64,000 nucleotides of DNA. Source: Frigoribacterium faeni. GTDB lineage: Bacteria > Actinomycetota > Actinomycetes > Actinomycetales > Microbacteriaceae. The notes under the pieces are model-generated. The model saw only the letters and a program-made list of their open reading frames with translations, searched no databases and was not told where the DNA came from. The stretch lies in the NCBI RefSeq assembly GCF_007988805.1, contig NZ_BJUV01000013.1, positions 1 to 64,000 on the forward strand. The letters are read 5' to 3'. Made by a program: the position numbers and the translations under genes. The number at the start of each line of letters is the position of its first letter. Position 1 is the stretch's first letter. Positions 51,451 through 60,165 of this stretch are shown one piece after another.

Positions 51451-52422
51451 ATGGGGCCCGATGAGCTCGTCCAGATCAGTCACGTAGCGCGGCGTTTCTA
51501 CATCGACAAGGCAAGTCACGTGCAGATCGGAGAGGAGATCGGGGTCTCCCGGTTCAAGGTCGCTCGCATGCTCGACAAGGCCGTCCAGAGCGGCGTCGTC
51601 AAGATCACGATCCAGAACCCGGCATCGGTCGACCTCGACCTCTCGATCGAGCTGAAGAACCGATTCGGCCTGCAGCATGCGCTGGCCGTCACGACGCCGA
51701 GCGACGAGCCCGAGGTCATCCAGTCGGCTCTGGGCGCCGTCGCGGCGCAGCTGCTCGAGGAGATCGTGCCCGCGGGTGCCGTTCTCGGCTTCACCGCGGG
51801 GCGCACCCTCAACGCCACGACGATGCAGCTCACGTCGTTGCCCTACTGCGAGGTCGTCGCCCTCGGCGGGGTCGCCGGCCCAGTCAAGGAGCATGGCGTC
51901 GAGGTCATCCGCCGCGTGGGCGAGGTCACGGGCGGCCCGACGTTCCCGATCTTCGCGCCCCTGTTCGTCTCCAACGCCGAGGTCGCCGAGGCGCTGCGCT
52001 CGGACCGCGGCATCGCCGAGGCGTTCACCCGCTTCGCCCGGGTCGACATCGGCGTCGTCGCGGTGGGCAGCTGGCAGCCGGCCGACTCGCAGCTCTACGA
52101 CGGCGCCGCGCGCGCCGGGATCGCCGAGTCGCTGTTGGCCGCGGGCGTGGTGGGCGAGGTCGGGGCGACCCTCTTCACCGAGTCCGGCGAGATCGTCGAC
52201 GCGATCGACGACCGCTCGGTCGCCATCACGGTCGACGAGCTCCGCCGCATCCCCGAGGTCATCGCCGTCGCCGGGGGCGTGACCAAGACGGTGGCGATCA
52301 GAGCGGCGCTCCGAACGGGGCTGGTCAAGTCGCTGATCACCGATGCGGCCACGGCGGAGCGGCTGCTGCGCGGGGACCGCGACGAGGCGGCAGGAGGCGC
52401 GGGTCCGGACTCCGCGTCCTGA
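51451..52422 (+). CDS. SorC-family sugar-binding transcriptional regulator
   Basis: 323 residues from ATG 51451, with GGGAAGGAA upstream; an earlier ATG at 51427 sits only two bases from the -10 and is unlikely. HTH near residue 22 (HVQIGEEIGVSRFKVARMLD), then the sugar-binding domain with GFTAGRTLNAT, LGGVAGPVKEHGVEVIRRV and FTESGEIVDAID. Binds a phosphorylated sugar effector. Divergent from the polyol operon, so it most probably controls it. Confidence 0.9.
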   Translation: MGPDELVQISHVARRFYIDKASHVQIGEEIGVSRFKVARMLDKAVQSGVVKITIQNPASVDLDLSIELKNRFGLQHALAVTTPSDEPEVIQSALGAVAAQLLEEIVPAGAVLGFTAGRTLNATTMQLTSLPYCEVVALGGVAGPVKEHGVEVIRRVGEVTGGPTFPIFAPLFVSNAEVAEALRSDRGIAEAFTRFARVDIGVVAVGSWQPADSQLYDGAARAGIAESLLAAGVVGEVGATLFTESGEIVDAIDDRSVAITVDELRRIPEVIAVAGGVTKTVAIRAALRTGLVKSLITDAATAERLLRGDRDEAAGGAGPDSAS

Positions 52423-52513
52423 CGATCCTCGAGACGGCACCGTGCCCTGCTCGCACGGATCCGGTCCGCGTACCGTCGGGAGGACGCGCAGGATCCAACG
52501 AGAGGAACGTTCC

Positions 52514-53659
52514 ATGACCACTCCCATCCGCACGGTGATGAGCCCCGCCCGGTACGTCCAGGGCAAGGACGCCATCACGAGGCTCGGCGAGTTCGTGGCC
52601 CCCATCGGCTCGCGGCCCCTGATCGTCTCGGACGACGTCGTCTGGGGGCTGGTCGGCGACGCCGTCGCATCGAGCTTCGAGTCGGCCTCGCTCCCCGTCG
52701 AGCGGGTCGGCTTCGGACGCTTCGCCACTCCCGCCGCCATCGACGACCTGGTCGAGAAGATCGAGGCGGCCTCGGCCGACGTGGTCGTCGCCGTCGGCGG
52801 CGGCAGCGCCATCGACGCCGCCAAGGCCTCCGGGCACCTCGCCGGCATCCGCTGGGTCAGCGTGCCCACGGTCGCGTCGACCGACGCCCCCACCTCGGCC
52901 CTCGCCGTCGTCTACAGCGAGGAGGGCGAGTTCATCGAGTACCGGTTCTTCCCCCGCAACCCCGACCTCGTGCTGATCGACACCCAGCTCGTGGCGAACG
53001 CCCCGGTGAGGTTCCTGGTCGCCGGGATCGGCGACGCCCTGGCCACCTGGTTGGAGGCGCGGGCCTCCGGGCGCTCGAACTCCACCACCATGGCGGGCGG
53101 GCTCGCCACCCACGCCGGCCTCGCCCTCGCCGAGCTGTCCTGGACGATCATCCACGAGAACGCGTTCTCGGCAATCGCCGCAGCGGAGGACGGCGTCGTC
53201 ACCCCGGCGCTCGAGGCCCTCGTCGAGGCCAACACCCTGCTCTCCGGTCTCGGCTTCGAGTCGGGAGGGCTCGCGGCGGCCCACGCCATCCACAACGGGC
53301 TCACCGCCGCACCCCAGACCCACGGGCTCACCCACGGTCAGAAGGTCAACATCGGGTCGCTGACGCAGCTCGTGCTCGAAGGGGCTCCGCGCGCCGAGAT
53401 CGAGGACTTCGTCGAGTTCACCACCCGCGTCGGCCTGCCCAACACGCTCACCGAGATCGGCCTGACGGTCGACGACGTCGATGCGCTCACCGCGGTGGCC
53501 GAGGCCGCGACGGTCGAGACCGAGACGATCCACGCGATGCCGTTCCCGGTCACCGCGGCCGACGTCGTGGCCGCCCTGACGTCGATCGAGCGCCTCTCGC
53601 GCACCATCCGCGCCGCGAAGGGCCTGCCCGAGCCCGAGCTGTACGTCGCCGAGCACTGA
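52514..53659 (+). CDS. gldA: Glycerol dehydrogenase (iron-containing alcohol dehydrogenase family)
   Basis: 381 residues from ATG 52514, with GAGAGGAACG upstream. VVAVGGGSAIDAAK (about 95), metal ligands Asp in VAGIGDALATW and His in AAHAIHNGL and LTHGQKV match GldA. Converts glycerol to dihydroxyacetone with NAD, or a related polyol. About 90 bp after the regulator, so it may join the polyol regulon. No dihydroxyacetone kinase is in view. Confidence 0.93.
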   Translation: MTTPIRTVMSPARYVQGKDAITRLGEFVAPIGSRPLIVSDDVVWGLVGDAVASSFESASLPVERVGFGRFATPAAIDDLVEKIEAASADVVVAVGGGSAIDAAKASGHLAGIRWVSVPTVASTDAPTSALAVVYSEEGEFIEYRFFPRNPDLVLIDTQLVANAPVRFLVAGIGDALATWLEARASGRSNSTTMAGGLATHAGLALAELSWTIIHENAFSAIAAAEDGVVTPALEALVEANTLLSGLGFESGGLAAAHAIHNGLTAAPQTHGLTHGQKVNIGSLTQLVLEGAPRAEIEDFVEFTTRVGLPNTLTEIGLTVDDVDALTAVAEAATVETETIHAMPFPVTAADVVAALTSIERLSRTIRAAKGLPEPELYVAEH

Positions 53660-53668
53660 GCCGGCGCC

Positions 53669-54736
53669 TCAGTCGGCGGGGCGCCGCTCCAGCCCGGGAG
53701 GCACGAACGAGACCCAGCGCCCGTCGCCGTCGAAGAGGTGGCCGGCCCGCTTCGCCACCCGGGGCACGACCCAGCGGTCGACGATGCGCAGCCCCTGGAA
53801 CACCCGGGTCAGCTTGTTCTCGATGTCGTCGAGCTCGTCGAGGCTGCGCAGCCAGAGCGACGCCACGAGGTTGGCCTCGCCCGTGACCGACGCGCACATC
53901 CGCAGCTGGGGGAACAGCTGCAAGGCCGCCGCGACCTTCTCCATCTCGGCCTGGCTGACGCTCAGCCAGAGCATCGCCGAGGTCTCCCAGCCGAGCAGGT
54001 TGTAGGCGAAGTCGATGCGCCAGCCGACCCAGGGCGCCGTCAGCAGGGCGTCGATGCCGCGTGAGACGCTGGCGAGCGACTTGCCGACCCGCTGCTGCAC
54101 GTCGGACACGGGGCGCCGCACGTCGTCGGTCAGCGCGTCGATGATGTCGAGGTAGGCCTGCGTCGGCACCGCCCGGCGCGGGTTCTGCGGCAGCGTCTCG
54201 GCGATCTGCCCGACCTGCGCCGTCGACAGCCCGCCGACCCGGTAGCTCGAGCCCTCCTGGAAGAACCGGCGCACGTGGTGGGTGCGGGTGGCCGCGATGC
54301 CCTCGACGGTGCTGCCCAGCTGGTCGACGAGGCGGTCGATCGAGATGAGGTCCGCCTCCATCACCGTCAGGTAGAGGTCGCGCGACCCGCTCGTGCAGTG
54401 CACGCTCATGATCTCGCGTCGCGCCGACGCGGTCTCGATCACCGCCTCTCGGGCCCCGGGGTGGCAGATCACCTCGACCAGCGCCGTCCGTCGCGGGATC
54501 TCGAGGGCGTCGTCGGACGGCGAGCTGCGGAGCTGGTGGTAGTAGACGGCCGTCCAGACCACGCGGTCGTCGACGAGCTTCTGCCAGCGCCGCGACAGGG
54601 TCGACGCGTCGACCTGCAGGATGCCCGCCAGCTGCGCCCACGAGATGCGCGGACTGATCTGCACGGCGTTAATCAACTGGAAATCTAACTGGTCGGCCAC
54701 GTCAAGAATCTGGCGCACGCTGGCCCCATCTGTCAA
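53669..54736 (-). CDS. Double Lrp/AsnC-family transcriptional regulator
   Basis: 355 residues, about twice the usual Lrp length: two HTH-RAM units. First HTH ISWAQLAGILQVDASTLSRR (about 31), ligand-binding region to about 165; second HTH RPVSDVQQRVGKSLASVSRG (about 205), second RAM domain to about 330. Divergent from the oligopeptide ABC operon, so likely its regulator; effector probably an amino acid or peptide. Confidence 0.88.
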   Translation of the reverse strand: MTDGASVRQILDVADQLDFQLINAVQISPRISWAQLAGILQVDASTLSRRWQKLVDDRVVWTAVYYHQLRSSPSDDALEIPRRTALVEVICHPGAREAVIETASARREIMSVHCTSGSRDLYLTVMEADLISIDRLVDQLGSTVEGIAATRTHHVRRFFQEGSSYRVGGLSTAQVGQIAETLPQNPRRAVPTQAYLDIIDALTDDVRRPVSDVQQRVGKSLASVSRGIDALLTAPWVGWRIDFAYNLLGWETSAMLWLSVSQAEMEKVAAALQLFPQLRMCASVTGEANLVASLWLRSLDELDDIENKLTRVFQGLRIVDRWVVPRVAKRAGHLFDGDGRWVSFVPPGLERRPAD

Positions 54737-54864
54737 TAAAGATGACGATCACCCCGTCGCGCTCGAAATAACTGGCACCCGAGGTCGATGGTTGAGGTAC
54801 GCCGCAGCACCAGTCGGCACCACCCCACCTCATCACCCGCCACCCCGCAGCCCTCGGAGGACCG
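54737..54864. promoter_or_regulatory. Divergent promoter region of the Lrp gene and oligopeptide operon
   Basis: 128 bp with an A/T-rich patch (TCAATAAAGATG at 54734-54745, GAAATAACTGG at about 54765) unusual for this GC-rich window. Likely holds both promoters and Lrp sites; no exact boxes assigned. Confidence 0.4.
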
Positions 54865-56406
54865 ATGTCCGCTCGCCCCCTCGTCGCGACCGCGCTCACC
54901 GCGCTGGCCGCCCTCACGCTCACCGCCTGCGCCTCCGGTGGAGGCGCCTCCGCCGACAGCATCAACGCCACGCTCGGCACCGACCCCGGCGGTTTCGACC
55001 CGGCGCTCGCCCGGGCCGCCGACGACTACTACGTCGACCGCATGCTGTTCGACACCCTGCTGCGCAAGGACGACGACAACCAGCTGGTCGGAGGCCTCGC
55101 CACCGAGTGGGAGGCGACCAGCGCCTCCTCGTACACGTTCACGATCCGCGACGGGGCCACCTGCTCGGACGGCACCGAGATCACGCCCACGATCGTCGCC
55201 GACTCGCTGAGCCGGTTCGCCGACCCCGAGACCGCCTCGACCGGCCGCACCCTGGCGATGGGCGGCGCCACGGCCGACATCACGGCGGACGACGCCGCGG
55301 GCACGGTCGCCGTGCAGCTCTCCGACGACTGGTCGGACTTCCTCACCGGCATGACCCTGCCGCACACCGGCATCGTCTGCCCCGCCGGCCTGGCCGACCC
55401 CGAGGGGCTGCTCGCCGGCACCGTCGACGGCGCCTTCTCGGGCCCGTACACGCTGACCGACGCGCAGCCCGCCGTCTCGTACGAGCTCACCCTGCGCGAC
55501 GACTACGACGCCTGGCCCGAGTTCTCGACCCCGGTCGAGGGCACGCCGGCGCAGACGGTCACCTTCACCCCGATCGCCGACCAGGCGACGCAGGCCACGC
55601 AGCTGCTCTCGGGCGGCATCGACGTCGCGAGCTTCAGCGGCGAGGACGTCGAGCGCTTCGACGGCGACGACGCGTACACGCAGTCGTCGGTGACGGGCCT
55701 CACGTCGTACCTCGTCTTCAACGAGCGCGAGGGCTCGGTGTTCGCCGACGACCCCGAGCTCCGCGCCGCCGTCGCGCAGGCCGTCGACCCCGCCGCCTTC
55801 GCCGACGTGCTGACGAACGGGCGCGGCGACACGATCGCCTCGGTCAGCTCCGACTCGGTCGCCTGCGTCAACACCGACGACTCGCTGCTCGCGGGCTACG
55901 ACGCCGATGCCGCCTCGGCGGTGCTCGACGGCGTCTCGATCCACCTGGTCGGCACGCAGCTGTTCGGCCCGGGCAACGAGTACGTCGCCGAGGTGCTGCG
56001 CGCCGCCGGCGCCGACGTCAGCTACGACGAGCTCGACAACGCCAACTGGTCGACCACCACCGGTTCGCCGACCGGCTGGGACATGACCGTGCAGGGCGAC
56101 ATCAACCTGATGGGCACCCTCACCTCGTCTCTGCTGCGGGTGATGGGCCCCTCGCAGGAGGACGGCGGTCGCAACAAGATGGGCCTGGTGAACGAGACCG
56201 GCTACTCGGCGCTCAACGAGGCGATGAGCATCGTCGACCCGGCCGCCCAGTGCGAGCCCATGCAGGCCGCCCAGACCTCGATGCTCGAGAACGTCGACGC
56301 CGCGCCCCTCGCGAGCGTCCCCACCACGGTGGTCACCGCCGAAGGCGTCAGCATCCGCACCTTCGACGACTACATCGACCCGTCGACCATGCGCATCGTC
56401 GAATGA
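54865..56406 (+). CDS. Peptide/oligopeptide ABC transporter substrate-binding lipoprotein
   Basis: 513 residues. Lipobox LTAC (Cys about 20); family 5 SBP pattern: GTDPGGFDPALARAADDYYV, LRKDDDNQLVGGLATEW, GATCSDGTEITPTIVADSL, TSYLVFNE and AVAQAVDPAAFADVL. Imports peptides or similar amides. First gene of an operon with two permease genes (one fused to an ATPase), an ATPase and two hydrolases. Confidence 0.93.
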   Translation: MSARPLVATALTALAALTLTACASGGGASADSINATLGTDPGGFDPALARAADDYYVDRMLFDTLLRKDDDNQLVGGLATEWEATSASSYTFTIRDGATCSDGTEITPTIVADSLSRFADPETASTGRTLAMGGATADITADDAAGTVAVQLSDDWSDFLTGMTLPHTGIVCPAGLADPEGLLAGTVDGAFSGPYTLTDAQPAVSYELTLRDDYDAWPEFSTPVEGTPAQTVTFTPIADQATQATQLLSGGIDVASFSGEDVERFDGDDAYTQSSVTGLTSYLVFNEREGSVFADDPELRAAVAQAVDPAAFADVLTNGRGDTIASVSSDSVACVNTDDSLLAGYDADAASAVLDGVSIHLVGTQLFGPGNEYVAEVLRAAGADVSYDELDNANWSTTTGSPTGWDMTVQGDINLMGTLTSSLLRVMGPSQEDGGRNKMGLVNETGYSALNEAMSIVDPAAQCEPMQAAQTSMLENVDAAPLASVPTTVVTAEGVSIRTFDDYIDPSTMRIVE

Positions 56407-57482
56407 CGTCCACGATCGCGGACCGCGCCGGTGCAGGAGGCGCGACCACGCCTCCTGCACCCGGCACCACCCCCGGTGGTCGCCCCTCCGACGCCTCCCG
56501 TCCCGCCCGCCGGGGTCGCTCGCCCTGGATCGACTTCGCGGGCCGCCGTGCCCTCGGGCTCGTGGGCACCTTCGCCGCCCTGGTCGTGCTGTCGTTCCTG
56601 ATCGTCCAGCTCATCCCGGGCGACCCGGCCGTGGCGCTGGCCGGCGCCGACGCCTCCGTCGACGAGATCGAGGCCCTGCGGGTCTCGCTCGGCCTCGACC
56701 AGCCGATCTGGACCCAGTTCGCGAACTACCTCCTGCAGCTGGCCCAGGGCGATCTCGGCACGTCGTTCCAGTACCGCCAGCCGGTGTCGACGATCATCGC
56801 GAACCGGCTGCCGTTCACGGCGACCATCGCGCTGGTCGGCATCGCCGTCGTGCTGATCGTCGCCGTCCCGCTCGGCATGTGGGTCGGCGTGCAGACCCGC
56901 GGCGGCCGCAAGCGCTGGCTCGACACCGCGTTCGGCGCCGTGACCGGGCTGCTCGACTCGATCCCCGGCTACATCATGGCGACCATCCTCGTCGTGCTCT
57001 TCGCCCTCGGCGTGGGGCTGCTGCCGCTGTTCCCGCCGGCGTACAACGCCCGGGCCGGCGCGGTCGCCTACGTGCTGCCGATCGCGGCGCTCGTGATCGG
57101 CCCGATCTGCACCATCAGCCGGGTCGTCCGCCGCGAGACCGCCGTCGTGCTCGAGAACGACTACGTCCGCACCGCCCGCGGCTGGCGCCTGACGCCCGTG
57201 GCGCTCCACCTGAAGTACGTGCTGCCGAACCTCCTGACCACCACGCTGACGCTCAGCGGGCTCATCCTCAGCGGCATGCTCGGCGGCGCCCTCATCATCG
57301 AGAGCGTCTTCGCCCTGCCCGGTCTCGGCACCGGCATCATCAAGGCCATCCTCGACCGCGACTTCCCGGTGATCCAGGGCATGGTGCTCGTGCTCGGCAT
57401 GATCGCCGCCCTCGTCAACCTGCTGGTCGACGTCGTCCTCGGCCTGATCGACTCGCGCACCCTCGGAGGTCGGAATGACTGA
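56403..57482 (+). CDS. dppB: Oligopeptide-type ABC permease, DppB
   Basis: 359 residues from ATG 56403 (ATGA overlap). Extra N-terminal tail of about 45 residues, then six helices; DppB motif SLGLDQPIWTQFANYL-QGDLGTSF region and EAA loop ENDYVRTARGWRLTPVALHL. The tail is encoded by a perfect 12-bp palindromic pair GTGCAGGAGGCG/CGCCTCCTGCAC (56431-56442, 56449-56460). Confidence 0.93.
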   Translation: MTSTIADRAGAGGATTPPAPGTTPGGRPSDASRPARRGRSPWIDFAGRRALGLVGTFAALVVLSFLIVQLIPGDPAVALAGADASVDEIEALRVSLGLDQPIWTQFANYLLQLAQGDLGTSFQYRQPVSTIIANRLPFTATIALVGIAVVLIVAVPLGMWVGVQTRGGRKRWLDTAFGAVTGLLDSIPGYIMATILVVLFALGVGLLPLFPPAYNARAGAVAYVLPIAALVIGPICTISRVVRRETAVVLENDYVRTARGWRLTPVALHLKYVLPNLLTTTLTLSGLILSGMLGGALIIESVFALPGLGTGIIKAILDRDFPVIQGMVLVLGMIAALVNLLVDVVLGLIDSRTLGGRND

Positions 57483-59298
57483 CACCCTCACCCCGACCAC
57501 GGCGGGAGGCGCGGTCCCGGTCGCTCCCGTCGCCGCGCCTCCTCGGCGGTTCCACTGGACGCCCGGGCTGGTCACCGGGCTCGCGCTGCTCTCGGTCGTC
57601 GTGCTGATCGGCGTCGTGGCGCCGTTCCTGCTCCAGGACCGGGCCGACGCCCTCGGCGAGCGGGCCGCGGGCCCGTCGGCCGAGCACTGGCTCGGCACCG
57701 ACCAGTCCGGGCACGACATGCTCGCCCGCAGCCTGGTCGCCACCCGGCTGACGCTGCTCATGACGATCGGCGCCACGGCGCTGGCCGTCGTGGTCGGGGT
57801 CGTCGCCGGGACGACCGTCTGGCTGCTGCCCCGCCGCGGGCGCGAGCTCTGCCTCCGGGTGATCGACACGATGGTGGCGTTCCCGGGGCTGCTGCTCGCC
57901 CTGGTGGTCGCGGCGATCCTCGGTGCCGGCGCCCTGCCCGCGGTCATCGCGATCGGCGTCGCCGGCGTCCCCACCTTCGCCCGGCTCACGGCGAACCTGG
58001 CCGCGCAGGTGTCGCAGCGGGACTTCGTGTCGACCGCGCGCCTCCTCGGGGTCTCGGATCGCCGCATCGTCAGCGACCACATGCTGCCCAACATGGCCGA
58101 GCCCCTGCTGGTGCTCGCCGCGTCGACCTTCGCCCAGTCGCTCACCGCGATCTCGGCCCTGTCGTTCGTCGGGCTGGGCGTGCAGTCGCCGCAGTACGAC
58201 TTCGGCAAGCTGCTGAACGACGCGCTGCCGTCGCTGCTCGCCGGACGCCCGGAGCAGAGCGTCGGACCGGCCGTGCTGATCGTCGTCACCGGGCTGGCCT
58301 CGATGCTGGTCGGCGACGGACTCGCGGCCGCGGCCGATCCGCGCTCGGGTCGCCGGGTCGCGTCGGCGGAGCTCCGCACGGCGGGCACGTCGCTGCATCC
58401 CGACGTCGACGCGATGGTGCGGGTCGAGAACCTCGTGGTCGGCACGACCGCGGGCAAGCCCCTGGTCAAGGGGATCTCGTTCAGCATCGCCCGCGGCGAG
58501 ATCGTCGGCATCGTCGGCGAGAGCGGATCGGGCAAGTCGGTCACGGCCATGTCGGTCGCCCGGTTGCTCGCCGACGGCCTCGAGGCGAGCGCCGCCACGA
58601 TGCGCCTCGACGACCTCGACCTGCTGCGACCCGTCGACCCGACGGTCATGGCGCAGACCGTGAGCCTCGTCTACCAGGACCCGGGCAGCACGTTCAACCC
58701 CGCTCTGCGGCTCGGCACCCAGCTGACCGAGGTGCTGCGCAGCCACCGCGGCAGGTCGCGGGCCGAGGCGCGCTCCATCGTGCTCGACGCCCTGCGCCGC
58801 GTGCACCTGACCCTTCCGGAGAAGCGCCTCGGGCAGCACCCGCACGAGCTGTCGGGCGGCATGCGTCAGCGCGCCATGATCGCCGCCGCGCTGACCACCG
58901 ACCCGAAGCTGATCATCGCCGACGAGCCCACCACGGCCCTCGACGTGACCGTGCAGGCCGAGATCCTCCGCGAGCTCAAGAGGCTGAACCGCGAGACCGG
59001 CACGGCGATCATGTTCATCTCGCACGACATCGGCGTGGTCCGCGAGCTCTGCGACCGCGTGCTCGTCATGAACTCGGGCGAGATCGTCGAGGAGATCGAC
59101 GCCGACCGCCTCGACGTCGCCACCGCGGTGCACCCCTACACCCGCGCCCTGCTGGCCGCGACGCCGAGCCTGACCGAGCGGGTCGGCGATCTCCCCGTCG
59201 TCGACTGGCGCGCCGAGGCGGCGCGAGCCGACGAGGCGGGAGCCGAGGAGGCACGGGTCGCCCCGGCCACGTCCGTCACCACCCCGAAGGAGTCCTGA
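57475..59298 (+). CDS. Fused oligopeptide-type ABC permease and ATPase (DppC-DppD)
   Basis: 607 residues. DppC permease domain to about residue 290 (GTDQSGHDMLARSLVATRL, EAA-type loop VSTARLLGVSDRRIV), then a DppD ATPase from about 318: Walker A GESGSGKS, LSGGMRQRAMIAAAL, Walker B LIIADEPTTALD. The C-terminal oligopeptide-binding-type Cys motif is absent. Fusion is common in Actinobacteria and fixes a 1:1 ratio. Dispersed-motif variants occur in the N- and C-terminal linkers. Confidence 0.93.
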   Translation: MTDTLTPTTAGGAVPVAPVAAPPRRFHWTPGLVTGLALLSVVVLIGVVAPFLLQDRADALGERAAGPSAEHWLGTDQSGHDMLARSLVATRLTLLMTIGATALAVVVGVVAGTTVWLLPRRGRELCLRVIDTMVAFPGLLLALVVAAILGAGALPAVIAIGVAGVPTFARLTANLAAQVSQRDFVSTARLLGVSDRRIVSDHMLPNMAEPLLVLAASTFAQSLTAISALSFVGLGVQSPQYDFGKLLNDALPSLLAGRPEQSVGPAVLIVVTGLASMLVGDGLAAAADPRSGRRVASAELRTAGTSLHPDVDAMVRVENLVVGTTAGKPLVKGISFSIARGEIVGIVGESGSGKSVTAMSVARLLADGLEASAATMRLDDLDLLRPVDPTVMAQTVSLVYQDPGSTFNPALRLGTQLTEVLRSHRGRSRAEARSIVLDALRRVHLTLPEKRLGQHPHELSGGMRQRAMIAAALTTDPKLIIADEPTTALDVTVQAEILRELKRLNRETGTAIMFISHDIGVVRELCDRVLVMNSGEIVEEIDADRLDVATAVHPYTRALLAATPSLTERVGDLPVVDWRAEAARADEAGAEEARVAPATSVTTPKES

Positions 59299-59299
59299 G

Positions 59300-60130
59300 A
59301 TGACCGCCTCGACCACCGCGACCGTGCCCGAGGGCGCGACCCGCGCCTCCTCGGAGTCCATGCTCGAGGTCCGGGGGCTCGACGTCGCCTTCGGCTCGGG
59401 AGGCCGCGCCGTGCGGGTGCTGAACGGCGTCGACCTCACGATCGGGACCGGGCGCACCGTGGGTCTGGTCGGCGAGTCCGGCTCGGGCAAGTCGACCCTG
59501 GCCAAGGCCCTGGTCGGCACGGTGCGACCGAGCGCCGGCAGCATCCGCATCGCCGGCGTCGACACCGCCACGCTCTCCCGGCGCGATCGGGCCGCGATGC
59601 GGCGGCGGGTGCAGATGATCCCGCAGGATCCCTACTCGTCGCTCGACCCCCGGCGCACGGTCGGCCAGGCGCTCGCCGAGGCGATCGACCCGCGCCGCCC
59701 CGATGCGAAGCGCCACCGCGAGCAGATCATCGAGTGGCTGCGCACCGTGCGGATGCCCGACGACGCCATCGACCGGTTCCCGCACGAGTTCTCGGGCGGG
59801 CAGCGGCAGCGCGTCGCGATCGCCCGCGGGCTCGTCGTGAACCCCGAGTTCGTCATCGCCGACGAGATCACGTCGGCGCTCGACGTCTCGGTGCAGGCCG
59901 AGATCCTCAACCTCGTCGCCCGGCTGCGGCGCGAGCTCGGCCTGTCGATGCTGTTCATCTCGCACAACCTCGCCGTCGTGCGGCACGTCAGCGACGACGT
60001 CGTCGTGCTCTACCGCGGCGACGTGGTGGAGCAGGGGCCGACCGAGCAGGTCTACTCCGACCCGCAGCACCCGTACACCCGGGCGCTGCTCGACTCGGTG
60101 CCGGGCGCGCCCGGGTTCTCGATCGACTGA
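59300..60130 (+). CDS. dppF: Oligopeptide-type ABC ATPase, DppF
   Basis: 276 residues from ATG 59300, one base after the fused gene. Walker A GESGSGKST, Q-loop MIPQDPYSSLDPR, FSGGQRQRVAIARGL, Walker B FVIADEITSALD and the HPYTRALLDSVP tail of peptide importers. An exact dispersed-motif copy is in its N-terminal linker (59338-59352). Second ATPase subunit of the importer. Confidence 0.95.
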   Translation: MTASTTATVPEGATRASSESMLEVRGLDVAFGSGGRAVRVLNGVDLTIGTGRTVGLVGESGSGKSTLAKALVGTVRPSAGSIRIAGVDTATLSRRDRAAMRRRVQMIPQDPYSSLDPRRTVGQALAEAIDPRRPDAKRHREQIIEWLRTVRMPDDAIDRFPHEFSGGQRQRVAIARGLVVNPEFVIADEITSALDVSVQAEILNLVARLRRELGLSMLFISHNLAVVRHVSDDVVVLYRGDVVEQGPTEQVYSDPQHPYTRALLDSVPGAPGFSID

Positions 60131-60165
60131 CGCCCCGCCGCACCCGCCCCTCCGAGAGGACACCC

